From: Bacillota bacterium
GTDB taxonomy: Bacteria; Bacillota; Clostridia; Oscillospirales; Ruminococcaceae
Direction: 5' to 3'
Length of the DNA: 48,378 nt
Assembly: GCA_023429685.1 (NCBI GenBank)
Contig: JAEZDF010000045.1
Coordinates: 1 to 48,378, forward strand
In this document: piece after piece, positions 7,793 to 16,456 of the stretch
Position numbering within the stretch: position 1 is the stretch's first letter
How the letters are laid out: each line of letters opens with the position of its first letter
Position numbers and translations under genes: made by a program
The notes under the pieces: model-generated
What the model was told of the DNA's origin: nothing
The model's input: only the letters and a program-made list of their open reading frames with translations
Database searches by the model: none

Positions 7793-9178
7793 TTAATCCC
7801 TCGCTTTGTTACCCGTCTGACTGTAAAAGCCTTCGATTATCTCCTCAAGGCGCATACCGCGACTACCCTTGAACAGAATGGTATCTTCGGGCTTTGCCGT
7901 TTCAATCAGCTTTTGCGCGGCTTGCCCCTTGTCGCTATAGTAATACACCTCGGGCACCCCCTCGCACTGTGCCGTCCTTGCGATGTGAACCGCTTCGGTT
8001 CCGAATGCAATCAACACATCGGTGCCACTCAGAGCCGCAAGGCTGCCAACCGCTTCGTGCGCTGTCTGCGAGTAGTCGCCGAGCTCCAGCATGTCGGCAA
8101 GCACAGCAACGCTTCTTCCGCCCGATTCACCCTTAAGCGTGCTGAGGGTGCCAAGTGCCGCTTTCATGGAGTCGGGGCTTGCGTTGTAGCAGTCTTCAAT
8201 CACAGTAAAGCCGCCGTACCGCACAATTTTTTGGCGCATGCCGGACGGTGTGTATTCTGTAAGCGCCGCCGTGCATTTAGCAAGGTCAAGGTTCAGTGCG
8301 GCGGCAACGCAAAATGCTGCAAGCGCATTGAGTACGTTGTGTGCGCCGATACAGGGTATGCGGGCAGGATACTCCCTATCTTTATATCGGATGATAAACT
8401 GCGTTTCTTCACCCTTGCGCAAGATATTCTTGGCGGTAACATCCGCCTGCAAATTTTCGATACCGTATGATAGTATAGCAAGACCACGATGGGTTTTTAT
8501 GTCGCAAAGAAGGTCGTTGTCATAATTGAGTATCAGCACTGCGTCCTGCGGCAGACCCTCGGCAACCTCCAGCTTTGCTTTTAGAATGTTCTCTCTGCTA
8601 CCGAGGTTCTCGATGTGGGATACCCCGACGTTTGTAATGACCGCAACGGTCGGAAGCGCCGCAGCAGACAACAGCGAAAGGTCTCCCAGGTGGGTCATGC
8701 CCATCTCGAGCACCGCACAGCCATAGCTTTCGTCTAGGCTCAGCAGAGTAAGCGGCAGTCCAATTTCGTTGTTGCGGTTGCCTTCGGTTTTAAGCGTCTT
8801 ATATTCAGCCCCCAACGCACAGGCAATCATGTCCTTGGTGGTGGTTTTGCCCACACTACCCGTCACCGCTACGATGGGAAGATCGTATTTCAGGCGGTAT
8901 GCACAGCCTATGGTAATCAGCGCGCGCTGGGTGTCCTTTACATAGATAACCGGCTTATCCGCATCCAAAATCTCTTTGCGGCACACGGCGGCGACAGCAC
9001 CCTGCGCAAACGCGTCGCGTACAAAGCTGTGCCCGTCAAACCGCTCCCCCTCCAGCGCAACAAACAGGCAGCCTGGGGTGATGGCACGAGAATCGGTGCA
9101 CACATCCAGTACGGATATCCCTTCGGGAACCTTTTGCCCAAACAAACTAGCGATGTCGTTTAACATCCATGGCTTCAA
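7793..9178 (-). CDS. murF: UDP-MurNAc-tripeptide--D-Ala-D-Ala ligase
   Basis: ATP-dependent cytoplasmic ligase that adds D-Ala-D-Ala to complete the UDP-MurNAc-pentapeptide. The 461 residues show the Mur-ligase three-domain plan: an N-terminal substrate domain with DSRAITPGCLFVAL, the ATPase loop GSVGKTTT at 107-114, the TEGNRNNEIGLP segment, and a C-terminal domain from about residue 310 (IEDCYNASPDSM). The start is TTG at 9178 with GGAGG 9 nt upstream; the ATG four codons on would be 21 nt from it. It is 27 bp after murE and 30 bp before mraY. Confidence 0.95.
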   Translation of the reverse strand: MKPWMLNDIASLFGQKVPEGISVLDVCTDSRAITPGCLFVALEGERFDGHSFVRDAFAQGAVAAVCRKEILDADKPVIYVKDTQRALITIGCAYRLKYDLPIVAVTGSVGKTTTKDMIACALGAEYKTLKTEGNRNNEIGLPLTLLSLDESYGCAVLEMGMTHLGDLSLLSAAALPTVAVITNVGVSHIENLGSRENILKAKLEVAEGLPQDAVLILNYDNDLLCDIKTHRGLAILSYGIENLQADVTAKNILRKGEETQFIIRYKDREYPARIPCIGAHNVLNALAAFCVAAALNLDLAKCTAALTEYTPSGMRQKIVRYGGFTVIEDCYNASPDSMKAALGTLSTLKGESGGRSVAVLADMLELGDYSQTAHEAVGSLAALSGTDVLIAFGTEAVHIARTAQCEGVPEVYYYSDKGQAAQKLIETAKPEDTILFKGSRGMRLEEIIEGFYSQTGNKARD

Positions 9179-9205
9179 AATTCGGTTCCTCCACTTCGTA
9201 GGGTT

Positions 9206-10657
9206 TTATTGCTTCGCGTCGCGCGCGGCAATGAGCTTTTTTACAATTTCGTGCTCGTCAAACGATACGGTGCCAAAGCTGAGCACCTGATAGTCCTCAT
9301 GCCCTTTGCCGCACAGCACAATCACATCATCCTGCTGCGCATTGTCTATCGCCCACCGAATCGCCTCGTAGCGATCCACAATAACCGTATACTCTGCACC
9401 CGTCCCCTTAAACCCGGGAAGGGCGTCGTCAATAATCTGAGAGGGGTCTTCGCTACGCGGATTGTCGGAGGTTAGGATGGCAAAATCGCAGTTTTGGCCC
9501 ACCGCGCGGGTCATCTTGGTGCGTTTGGTTCGGTCGCGGTTCCCCGCACAGCCAAACAGTGCCACCACCCGTTTGGGGGCGAACTCGCGCACTGCGGACA
9601 ACACCTTCTCCAGACCGTCCGGGCTATGCGCATAGTCGCAGATGATGGTAAAATCCTTACCCGCGTACAGTACCTCCGCCCTGCCTTTAACCCCTGTGCA
9701 GCGGTTTAGCCCCTGCACGACCACCGATGCGTCAAGACCCAGCGAAACCATACAGGTAGCCGCCGCCATCGCATTGGAGACCGAGAAAGCCCCCGGCATG
9801 CAGAAGGCGACCCGCTCGATAATCCCCTTGCCGACGAATGCAAAGTTTACGCCGCTGCTGTGTTTTTCTACGCTTTTTGCGGTGTAATCCGCCATATCGT
9901 CATCCGCCGAATAGCTTACCGCTTTACACGGAATCTCTTTGAGCAGGCGTTTGCCGTATTCGTCATCGAGATTGATAATGCCGACCTTACAGCTGTCAAA
10001 CAGCTTCTTTTTTGCGTTGTAGTAGTTCTCCATCGTCAGATGATAATCCAGATGATCCTGCGTCAGGTTGGTGAATACGCCAGCCTCGAACATACAGCCG
10101 TCAAGACGGTGCTGGTCAAGCGCATGAGAGGACGCCTCCATCACAACATACTCGCAGCCTGCCGCCACCATGCGTCCAAATAACGCGTGCAGCTCGGCAG
10201 GGTCCGGGGTGGTGTGCTTTGCGGGCAGAACCATGTCGGCTATCTCTACATGAATGGTGCCGATAAGCCCGGTTTTTTTGCCCGCCGATTCTAATATCTG
10301 CTTGAGCAGATAGGTAATGGTCGTTTTACCGTTGGTGCCTGTTACGGCTATGAGCTTTAACTTACTGGCGGGGTTGCCGCTCATCTCTGCACACAACAAC
10401 GCGTATGCGGCTCGTGTGTTCGGTACGATAATTTGGCGGTCAAGCCCCAAATCGCGCTCAGCAATTACCGCAACTGCACCCTGCTTGATTGCCGCCTCGG
10501 CATAATCGTGTCCGTCAAACTTTTCTCCCTTAATCGCCACAAACAGGGTGTTTGCTGCCACCTTACGGGAATCTCCTGTGACTAGAGATATCTCAGCATC
10601 GGGTATCTGTATGCCGGACAGGCAATTGACACGTCGCAAAAGCTGTGATAATTTCAT
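9206..10657 (-). CDS. murE: UDP-MurNAc-L-Ala-D-Glu--meso-DAP ligase
   Basis: Cytoplasmic ligase that adds the third amino acid of the stem peptide. The 483 residues contain the ATP loop GTNGKTT at 107-113, the HTTPDPAEL substrate segment, and DNPR at 398-401 (in DNPRSEDP), which in this family selects meso-diaminopimelate over lysine, so the wall should be of DAP type. The start ATG has GGGAGG 7 nt upstream. A 125-bp gap before it holds a TATAAT at 10706-10711 (minus) without a good -35, so an internal promoter is possible but weak. Confidence 0.96.
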   Translation of the reverse strand: MKLSQLLRRVNCLSGIQIPDAEISLVTGDSRKVAANTLFVAIKGEKFDGHDYAEAAIKQGAVAVIAERDLGLDRQIIVPNTRAAYALLCAEMSGNPASKLKLIAVTGTNGKTTITYLLKQILESAGKKTGLIGTIHVEIADMVLPAKHTTPDPAELHALFGRMVAAGCEYVVMEASSHALDQHRLDGCMFEAGVFTNLTQDHLDYHLTMENYYNAKKKLFDSCKVGIINLDDEYGKRLLKEIPCKAVSYSADDDMADYTAKSVEKHSSGVNFAFVGKGIIERVAFCMPGAFSVSNAMAAATCMVSLGLDASVVVQGLNRCTGVKGRAEVLYAGKDFTIICDYAHSPDGLEKVLSAVREFAPKRVVALFGCAGNRDRTKRTKMTRAVGQNCDFAILTSDNPRSEDPSQIIDDALPGFKGTGAEYTVIVDRYEAIRWAIDNAQQDDVIVLCGKGHEDYQVLSFGTVSFDEHEIVKKLIAARDAKQ

Positions 10658-10782
10658 TTACCCGCCTCCCTGCTACTTGTTGCGTTTGGTTATAAATGGG
10701 GTGTTATTATAGTAAAGTCGAGTATTTCATGTTTTATATCTGCATCGGAAAAGCACCCGTTACGGTGTATCCGTTGCACACC

Positions 10783-12996
10783 TTATTCTACCGCATCATC
10801 TACACCGAATACAACATCAATCACGGTGCCAAGCTCTGCCTCTATGCCAAACATGGACTGGGAAATCGCCTTTGTACCCACCTGATTGCTTCCGCCGCCT
10901 ACAATACGGATGTTAAAGCCGGCATTCGTTAAGGTTTTGTTTGCCTGCTGTGCAGAAAGCCCGATCACGCTCGGCACGGTGGAGGTTTTGGGATTTTGCG
11001 ACACGGTGTATAGAATGACCTTTCCGCCCCTGGGGATGGGCTGACCGGCAAGTGGGTACTGCTTGATGACCGTTTCGCCGTTGCCCACAATCTCGGACTG
11101 CAACCCAAGCTTATTGAGCGCCGAGGTCGCTTCGTGCGGCTTAACGCCTACGACATTTCCTGTTGACACATCCATTTTTTCCAGCTCCTCGGCGGTGTAT
11201 GCCGGTTCAATGCCGAGGTAGGTTAAGGTCTCGGAGATAATCGCGCCCGCAACGGGGGCAGCGATGGTGGAGCCGTACGCGTTGGAATCCGCCGGTTCGT
11301 CAAGAATGACCATAACCGCTATCTGAGGGTCATCGGCGGGTGCAAAGCCAAGGAACGAGAGCACGTGCTCTTTGACGCCCGTCGTGCTCTGCTTATCGAG
11401 CTTTTCGGAGGTACCTGTCTTGCCGCCGATGCGGTAACCCTTTATGTAAGCACTGCGTCCGCTTCCCTCGCTGACGACCTTTTCGAGCATAAGCGCAAGT
11501 TCGGCGGAAACCTGTTTAGAGATGGCCTGCCGCTTCACGGTTGGCTCTATGTTTTCTATGATGTTCTTATCCGAATCGATAATCTGCTTCACTACGTGGG
11601 GTTCATACAGGTACCCGCCGTTGATGGAAGCGGCAATCGCCGTAATCATCTGCACCGGTGTGACCTTAAAGCTTTGACCGAAGGATGCAACCGCAAGGGT
11701 GTCCGGCTCTTTTTGCAGCACTGCAAGCGAGTGATAGATACCGCCTGTTTCGCCTGGGAGATCAATGCCTGTTGGCTCATTGAACCCAAACGCTTTATAA
11801 TACTGCGCGGTGCGTTCCGGCCCAAGCGCAAGCCCAACCGCCATAAACACGGGGTTGCACGAATTTTTTATACCGTCCACAAAGTTTTGCGCACCATGAC
11901 CCGCATGCTTCCAACAGCCGATGGAACGACCATTGACCGTAAGGGAGCCGTTGCAATAGAATGAACTACCAGCGTTAACAGCGCCCTCTTCCAGCGCGGA
12001 TGCCGCCGTAATAATCTTATAAACCGAGCCCGGCTCATAGGTATCGGAGATTGCCTTGTTTCGCCACTGTGCCTCTCGTGCCGTTTGCAGCTGCAAGACC
12101 CGTTCGTCCTTATCCTCAATCTGGTTGATTAGGGCGGCAAGCTCTTCGTTTTCAATCGTAAACGGGTCGTTGGGGTCGTAGTCCGGCTCGGTGTCCATCG
12201 CAAGCACCTCTCCGGTAGTCACATCCATGACAATGGCGGTTGCGCGGTTCTTTACCCCGTACTCAATTACGGCGGTTTCAAGGTTTTTTTCGACGATATG
12301 CTGAATAACCTCGTCTATGGTCAGCACAAGGGAATATCCGTCCTGTGCGTCGTTGCGAGACTCATATTCAACGGGCATATCCTTGCCAAGTGCATTCTTA
12401 ATGGATACGATCTTGCCGTCTACACCCTTCAGGTAACGCTCGTAGTAGCTTTCAAGACCGTTAAGACCCTGATGGTCGTCGCCGGTAAAACCAAGGATGG
12501 TGGCAGCAAAATCGCCGTAAGGATAGTACCGCTTGTAATCCTCATTAAGCACAATACCAGTAATCTTATTCTCGCTAATAAATGCACGAATAGCGTCGGC
12601 TTCGGCTTGCTCTACGCGACGCTTAATCAGTTCATAATAGTTCTTTTTTTTAGACTTTTCTAGTACCCGCTGCTCATCTACCTGAAGTAGTTCAGACAGC
12701 TTTTTTGCGATTATCTCGCGCTGATCTTCTTTTATGTTGGTGGGGTTTAAGCTAACCTCCCACACGCTTGCGCTCATTGCGAGCACATTCAGATTGCGGT
12801 CATAAATGGTACCGCGTTTTGCTTTAACGGTTGTCTCACGCAGCTGCTGATTGATTGCCTTTTGCTGATACGGCTCGCTTTCCACCAGCTGAAGAAAGAT
12901 AAGGCGTCCGATTAAAACCATAAAACAGATTACCGTCATGAAGACGACGACAATCAGCATCTTCTTTATCATCGCGTTACTTGGCCCCGCCGGCAT
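10783..12996 (-). CDS. PASTA-containing class B penicillin-binding protein (PBP2x/SpoVD type)
   Basis: Septal transpeptidase that cross-links peptidoglycan outside the membrane and pairs with FtsW. From the chosen start (737 residues): cytoplasmic tail, one membrane helix at about 12-36, a PBP dimerisation domain starting at KAKRGTIYDRN, then the transpeptidase domain with the catalytic serine in EPGSVYK (Ser324), SCN at 378 and KTGT at 525. Two PASTA repeats fill about 600-737. ATG 12996 with AAGGGGG 8 nt upstream is preferred to the GTG at 13017. It is the only class B PBP here. In Bacillus both pbpB and spoVD occupy this slot and both carry PASTA, so division versus sporulation use is undecided. 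Confidence 0.93.
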   Translation of the reverse strand: MPAGPSNAMIKKMLIVVVFMTVICFMVLIGRLIFLQLVESEPYQQKAINQQLRETTVKAKRGTIYDRNLNVLAMSASVWEVSLNPTNIKEDQREIIAKKLSELLQVDEQRVLEKSKKKNYYELIKRRVEQAEADAIRAFISENKITGIVLNEDYKRYYPYGDFAATILGFTGDDHQGLNGLESYYERYLKGVDGKIVSIKNALGKDMPVEYESRNDAQDGYSLVLTIDEVIQHIVEKNLETAVIEYGVKNRATAIVMDVTTGEVLAMDTEPDYDPNDPFTIENEELAALINQIEDKDERVLQLQTAREAQWRNKAISDTYEPGSVYKIITAASALEEGAVNAGSSFYCNGSLTVNGRSIGCWKHAGHGAQNFVDGIKNSCNPVFMAVGLALGPERTAQYYKAFGFNEPTGIDLPGETGGIYHSLAVLQKEPDTLAVASFGQSFKVTPVQMITAIAASINGGYLYEPHVVKQIIDSDKNIIENIEPTVKRQAISKQVSAELALMLEKVVSEGSGRSAYIKGYRIGGKTGTSEKLDKQSTTGVKEHVLSFLGFAPADDPQIAVMVILDEPADSNAYGSTIAAPVAGAIISETLTYLGIEPAYTAEELEKMDVSTGNVVGVKPHEATSALNKLGLQSEIVGNGETVIKQYPLAGQPIPRGGKVILYTVSQNPKTSTVPSVIGLSAQQANKTLTNAGFNIRIVGGGSNQVGTKAISQSMFGIEAELGTVIDVVFGVDDAVE

Positions 12997-13091
12997 TGCT
13001 TCGCCCCCTTCGTTCACGCCGAGTTGCGCGACATACCAAACTGCAACAGTACGATATGCTTATGTAAAACCATTTAAATTGTATTTGCGTT

Positions 13092-13571
13092 TTAGTTTAT
13101 GTATTCCACCAAACGATAAAACAGCTCGTTGATATTGGGAATACTCATACTTTGGCGCGACTGAACTTGATTCGCTTCAATTTTATCGTCACCGGAAAGG
13201 GTAATGTAGTTGATCTGGTACTTTTCTGCTCGGCTTAGCCCAAGCGTACCGGCTGCATATGCCTCGATGCTTTTGATTGAGACCTTGCTGTCCAGCTGAA
13301 CATTCAGCCTTGTGTTCTCGTTTTGCAGCTGTTCAAGCTTTGCCTTTGCGACACCGATGTCTTGCACCGCTTCGGTAAGTGCTACACGGCTATAGATGCC
13401 CGCGCACAAAACAAGCCCGACAAAAATGCCTACACAAATACGCCCAAGCACCACAACACCTGTACGCAGACGAGATTTCGGTAGCGCTTTGGGAAGCTGC
13501 TTGGGTACCGCTTTTTCCTTGCGCTCCCTGTTTTCAAACAATGAAAGGTCATATGCGAGATTATCCGCCAC
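13092..13571 (-). CDS. ftsL: FtsL-like bitopic division protein
   Basis: A 159-residue protein between rsmH and the transpeptidase gene, where ftsL is always found. It has a basic cytoplasmic tail of about 40 residues, one membrane helix at about 41-60, and a heptad-like coiled coil at about 65-100 (VQDIGVAKAKLEQLQNEN), followed by a short tail. FtsL-type proteins form the FtsL-DivIC-FtsQ complex that activates septal synthesis. Similarity in this family is low, so the call rests on topology, coiled coil and position. GTG 13571 with AGGGG 8 nt upstream is better than the GTG at 13580, which has no space for a ribosome site. Confidence 0.8.
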   Translation of the reverse strand: MADNLAYDLSLFENRERKEKAVPKQLPKALPKSRLRTGVVVLGRICVGIFVGLVLCAGIYSRVALTEAVQDIGVAKAKLEQLQNENTRLNVQLDSKVSIKSIEAYAAGTLGLSRAEKYQINYITLSGDDKIEANQVQSRQSMSIPNINELFYRLVEYIN

Positions 13572-13601
13572 GGTACTCACCCCTGCTTTATTTGTTGCTG
13601 A

Positions 13602-14525
13602 TTATATCTTTTCTATGACCCTGAGCTTTGCGCTTCTGCTGCGGGCATTTTGCGTTACCTCATCTTGCGAAGGCTCTATCGGCTTCTTGTTTACCAGCCT
13701 GCCCACGGGAACCTTGCCGCACACACAGATCGGGAACTCCGGCGGGCAGGTGCAGCCCTTGCAGTGTGCTGCGAAGCTGCGCTTGGTAATGCGATCCTCG
13801 AGCGAGTGAAAGGTGATGACACACAGTCTGCCGCCCGGCTTAAGCAGGTCGAAGGCGTCGTTTAGCGCCCTGTCAAGCAGCTCCAGCTCACCGTTTACGG
13901 CAATGCGTAGTGCTTGAAAGGTGCGGCGGGCGGGATGCGCATCGCGCATTGCCGCCGCGGGCAGTGCACTTTTTATCACATCCACAAGCTCAAAAGTTGT
14001 GGTAATTGGCGTTTGCTGTCTTGCGGAAACGATTGCCTGTGCAATCTTGCGGGAAAACTTTTCTTCCCCGTACTCCCATAAAATCCTTGCGATTTCCTGC
14101 GCGGTAGCGGTGTTTACAAGCTCCTGCGCGCTTAAACCCTGCGCACTCATGCGCATATCCAAAGGACCGTCCTGGCGGTATGAAAAGCCACGGTCCGCCG
14201 TATCAAGCTGATAGGAAGAAACGCCTAAGTCAAGCAGCATCCCGTCAATGCGGTCGATCTCAAGATCTGCTAGTACGTCTTTCGTCTCGGAAAAATCCGC
14301 CCGCACCACCTGTGCGCACGGGTACGGCGCAAGACGCAGTGTAGCGGTCTGTACCGCGTCGGGGTCTTTATCGATAGCAATCAGCCGTCCCGTCGTCAGG
14401 CGACTTGCAATCTGTGTGCTGTGCCCCGCACCACCGGCGGTGCCGTCCACATACGTTCCGTCCGGCTTAATGGCAAGCGCCTCTATGCATTCGCTTAGCA
14501 GTACCGAGATGTGTGTAAAGTCCAA
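13602..14525 (-). CDS. rsmH: 16S rRNA m4C1402 methyltransferase RsmH
   Basis: SAM-dependent enzyme that N4-methylates C1402 in the 16S rRNA decoding centre. The 307-residue protein has the typical HISVLLSECIEAL start, the SAM loop DGTAGGAGHS, LLDLGVSSYQLD, DMRMSAQG, FQALRIAVNGEL and ITFHSLEDRITK. The cysteines near the C-terminus (HCKGCTCPPEFPICVCG) resemble a small metal site present in some clostridial members. The start is TTG at 14525 with AAGGGGG 10 nt upstream; no ATG is near. It is the second gene of the dcw cluster, as in most bacteria. Confidence 0.96.
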   Translation of the reverse strand: MDFTHISVLLSECIEALAIKPDGTYVDGTAGGAGHSTQIASRLTTGRLIAIDKDPDAVQTATLRLAPYPCAQVVRADFSETKDVLADLEIDRIDGMLLDLGVSSYQLDTADRGFSYRQDGPLDMRMSAQGLSAQELVNTATAQEIARILWEYGEEKFSRKIAQAIVSARQQTPITTTFELVDVIKSALPAAAMRDAHPARRTFQALRIAVNGELELLDRALNDAFDLLKPGGRLCVITFHSLEDRITKRSFAAHCKGCTCPPEFPICVCGKVPVGRLVNKKPIEPSQDEVTQNARSRSAKLRVIEKI

Positions 14526-14566
14526 AACGAAAGCGCCCCCTTATATCCAAATCGGCGGTAGCTTAA

Positions 14567-14986
14567 TCAGAAGCCCAGCTCGTCCATAATGTTTTTAATG
14601 CTGTCTGCGGTCAGCACGGCATTCTGCTCGTCCCACTTTGCCTTATCCCAGATTTCGGCTCTGACCGAAGCACCGATAATCATGATGTCCTTTTCAAGCC
14701 CCGCAAACTGCCTAAGGGAAGGCGGTATTAACACTCGACCGTTTTTATCGACCTCCGCCTCGCACGCACCCGAGAAGAAGAATCGTTGCAACGCACTAGC
14801 TTTTGAAAACGGCAACGCGTTAATCTTATCCTGCAATACCTTCCACTGGTCCAGAGGATAAACAAACAGACAATCGCCTGTTCCTTTGGCAATGATAAAA
14901 CGCTCGCTTAGGTCGACCCGAAGCTTGGACGGAAATACCACGCGGCCCTTGGGGTCAAGGGTGTGCGCAAATTCGCCCATCAGCAT
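14567..14986 (-). CDS. mraZ: transcriptional regulator MraZ
   Basis: DNA-binding regulator of the division cluster, built from two AbrB-like repeats that assemble into a ring. From MLMGEFAHTLDPKGR (repeat 1) to DKNGRVLIPPSLRQFAGL (repeat 2) the two DxxGR motifs are intact in 139 residues. ATG 14986 follows AGGTGG by about 8 nt; the longer frame to 15037 would run into the leader. MraZ represses its own operon in several bacteria by binding direct repeats near the promoter, and such repeats are seen at 15061-15094. Confidence 0.95.
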   Translation of the reverse strand: MLMGEFAHTLDPKGRVVFPSKLRVDLSERFIIAKGTGDCLFVYPLDQWKVLQDKINALPFSKASALQRFFFSGACEAEVDKNGRVLIPPSLRQFAGLEKDIMIIGASVRAEIWDKAKWDEQNAVLTADSIKNIMDELGF

Positions 14987-15060
14987 TTTTACCACCACCT
15001 TTATTATGAGTTTGAAAACGACAAACCATTCTGACAAATATGAAATGTAGGTTTTTTAAC

Positions 15061-15094
15061 CCACTTTAAACCACAGCAAACCACTATGAACCAC
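15061..15094 (-). promoter_or_regulatory. MraZ operator: four GTGG boxes at 10-bp spacing
   Basis: On the minus strand GTGG occurs four times with exactly 10-bp periodicity (plus-strand CCAC at 15061, 15071, 15081 and 15091), three of the boxes continuing as GTGGTT. They begin about 10 nt downstream of the -10 element of the cluster promoter, so bound MraZ would cover the transcription start. Tandem GTGG-type boxes with 10-bp phasing before mraZ are the established form of this operator; here it is read directly from sequence, and binding is inferred. Confidence 0.82.
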
Positions 15095-15103
15095 TTTTCT
15101 ATC

Positions 15104-15132
15104 ATTATACCGATGAATTATGTAAAATGCAA
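15104..15132 (-). promoter_or_regulatory. sigma-A promoter of the dcw cluster
   Basis: TTGCAT (15127-15132), a 17-nt spacer and a perfect TATAAT (15104-15109) face mraZ. The transcript would start at about 15097, immediately before the GTGG boxes, leaving a leader of about 110 nt. The rest of the gap between mraZ and the next gene (15133-15315) shows no further feature I can name. Confidence 0.8.
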
Positions 15133-15315
15133 GTGCCTTCATGCAATATCCTAATTCTACGGTAAGGATTATCACTCTGCACAAAAACAATACCAGTTAT
15201 TACATATTTTTGATAACCTCTTCGTCGAATCAAAACAGTAAAAAATGTGGCAATTATGCCGAAATTCGGTCACAAATCGCGTACATATGTTCTTTTGGTT
15301 CTTGTTAACATAAAT

Positions 15316-15363
15316 AACCGCCTGTGCCCCATGCAGATGCTGCATTTCGGGGTACAGGCGGTT
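15316..15363 (-). terminator. terminator after the coiled-coil protein gene
   Basis: AACCGCCTGTGCCCC (15316-15330) pairs with GGGGTACAGGCGGTT (15349-15363) over 15 bp with one mismatch; the loop holds a further small palindrome. On the minus strand the stem is followed by ATTTATG, a weak U-run. It lies 24 nt past the stop at 15387 and insulates the mraZ promoter. Confidence 0.65.
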
Positions 15364-15386
15364 GCGTTACAAAAGAATTATGTATA

Positions 15387-15857
15387 CTAGATATGGGTGT
15401 TTTTTGATCCTGACTTCATCTGTTGCCGTACGGTTTTCACCTTATTTAGGCTTACAGTCAGGCTTTCTTCCGCCGAACGTACGATCTCATCCACATATTC
15501 GGTGGTAAGTTGGCGTATCTCGCGGGATTTTTGCTGTGAGCTTGTTAATATCTCCTGCGCACGCTCCTGCGCTTGTCGGGTAATCTCATTTGCCGCTACC
15601 ATGGCACGCGCACGCTCCTCGGCGCGGACAACAATCGCCTCTGCCTCCCGCTTTGCCTCGCTGATAATCTCGGCACGGTCGGATACAATCGCCTTCGCCT
15701 GCTTAATCTCGTTGGGCAGCGACAGTCGCACATCGTCCATCAGCTCGCGCAGGCGAACAACGTCTATAACGCATCGCCCACCCGAAAGAGGCATTGCCCA
15801 TGAGGTGTCGATCAGCTCATCCATCAAGTCAAGGGCTTCGTCAATGTTCATCGTCAT
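15387..15857 (-). CDS. coiled-coil protein, unknown function
   Basis: A 156-residue soluble protein. After a short N-terminal region (about 1-45, with VVRLRELMDDVRLSLP) nearly the whole protein is a charged, alanine- and glutamate-rich helix at about 48-145, the composition seen in DivIVA-like and V-ATPase subunit H/E-like stalks. Such proteins are commonly annotated as ATPase in clostridia, yet no nucleotide-binding motif is present. GGGAGG lies 10 nt before the ATG at 15857. It follows coaD by about 47 bp and is probably in the rsmD-coaD transcript. A scaffold role is inference from the coiled coil. Confidence 0.7.
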   Translation of the reverse strand: MTMNIDEALDLMDELIDTSWAMPLSGGRCVIDVVRLRELMDDVRLSLPNEIKQAKAIVSDRAEIISEAKREAEAIVVRAEERARAMVAANEITRQAQERAQEILTSSQQKSREIRQLTTEYVDEIVRSAEESLTVSLNKVKTVRQQMKSGSKNTHI

Positions 15858-15904
15858 ATGGTAAAAGCCTCCCTAATCAGCGAAATCAAAATAGTACGGT
15901 GCAG

Positions 15905-16396
15905 CTATTCGTCCCCGTAAAGTCGGTCGCGAATCTGGTCGAGTATCGACGCAGGTACAAAATCCGAGATGTTGCCGCCAAAGCTTGCAACCTGCTTTAC
16001 AATGCTGGAGCTTAGGTACATATTCTCCATACTGGTTGGCACAAACACCGTCTCGGCCTCGGGGTACAGCTTTTTGTTTAAAAGAGCCATCTGGAACTCG
16101 TACTCAAAGTCCGATACCGCACGCAGCCCTTTTACGATGGCGCATGCGCCCTGCTGTTTTGCATAATCGGCGAGTAGCCCTTCAAACGTATCCACTCGCA
16201 CGTTGGACAGATGGCTTGTTATCTTTTGTATCATGTCCATGCGCTCGCGGGTGGTAAAGATCGGGTTTTTGGCGGGGTTGTGAACCACCAAAACAATAAC
16301 CTGATCAAACAGCCCCGAGGCACGCGTTATAATATCAAGATGTCCTTTGGTGACGGGGTCAAAACTACCGGGACAGATGGCGAGCTTCATCGTCAT
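15905..16396 (-). CDS. coaD: phosphopantetheine adenylyltransferase CoaD
   Basis: Cytoplasmic nucleotidyltransferase for the fourth step of coenzyme A synthesis, transferring AMP from ATP to 4'-phosphopantetheine. The family core is intact: GSFDPVTKGH near the N-terminus (the T/HxGH nucleotide motif), the phosphopantetheine-binding region around KGLRAVSDFEYEFQMA, and YLSSSIVKQ for the ISSTxxR-type motif. About 163 residues is normal. Several close ATGs exist; ATG 16396 is 7 nt behind AAAGG, with 16399 and 16390 as alternatives. It is downstream of rsmD, a very common pairing. Confidence 0.95.
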   Translation of the reverse strand: MTMKLAICPGSFDPVTKGHLDIITRASGLFDQVIVLVVHNPAKNPIFTTRERMDMIQKITSHLSNVRVDTFEGLLADYAKQQGACAIVKGLRAVSDFEYEFQMALLNKKLYPEAETVFVPTSMENMYLSSSIVKQVASFGGNISDFVPASILDQIRDRLYGDE

Positions 16397-16456
16397 CATC
16401 ACACCTTTCCCGTTTGATGCCACAGCCGCGGCAAAAAACTGTCCGTAATCATGTCT

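Noticed and set aside
7763..8470. 235-codon plus-strand open frame
   Set aside because: Antisense to murF; high Cys/Arg/His content and no family resemblance.
15061..15100. Short tandem repeats that could be read as a CRISPR or microsatellite
   Set aside because: Only 4 bases are constant in each 10-bp unit and the array is at the mraZ promoter, which fits the MraZ operator.
15387..15857. Coiled-coil protein as an ATPase
   Set aside because: No Walker motifs; such a label would come from coiled-coil similarity to V-ATPase stalk subunits.
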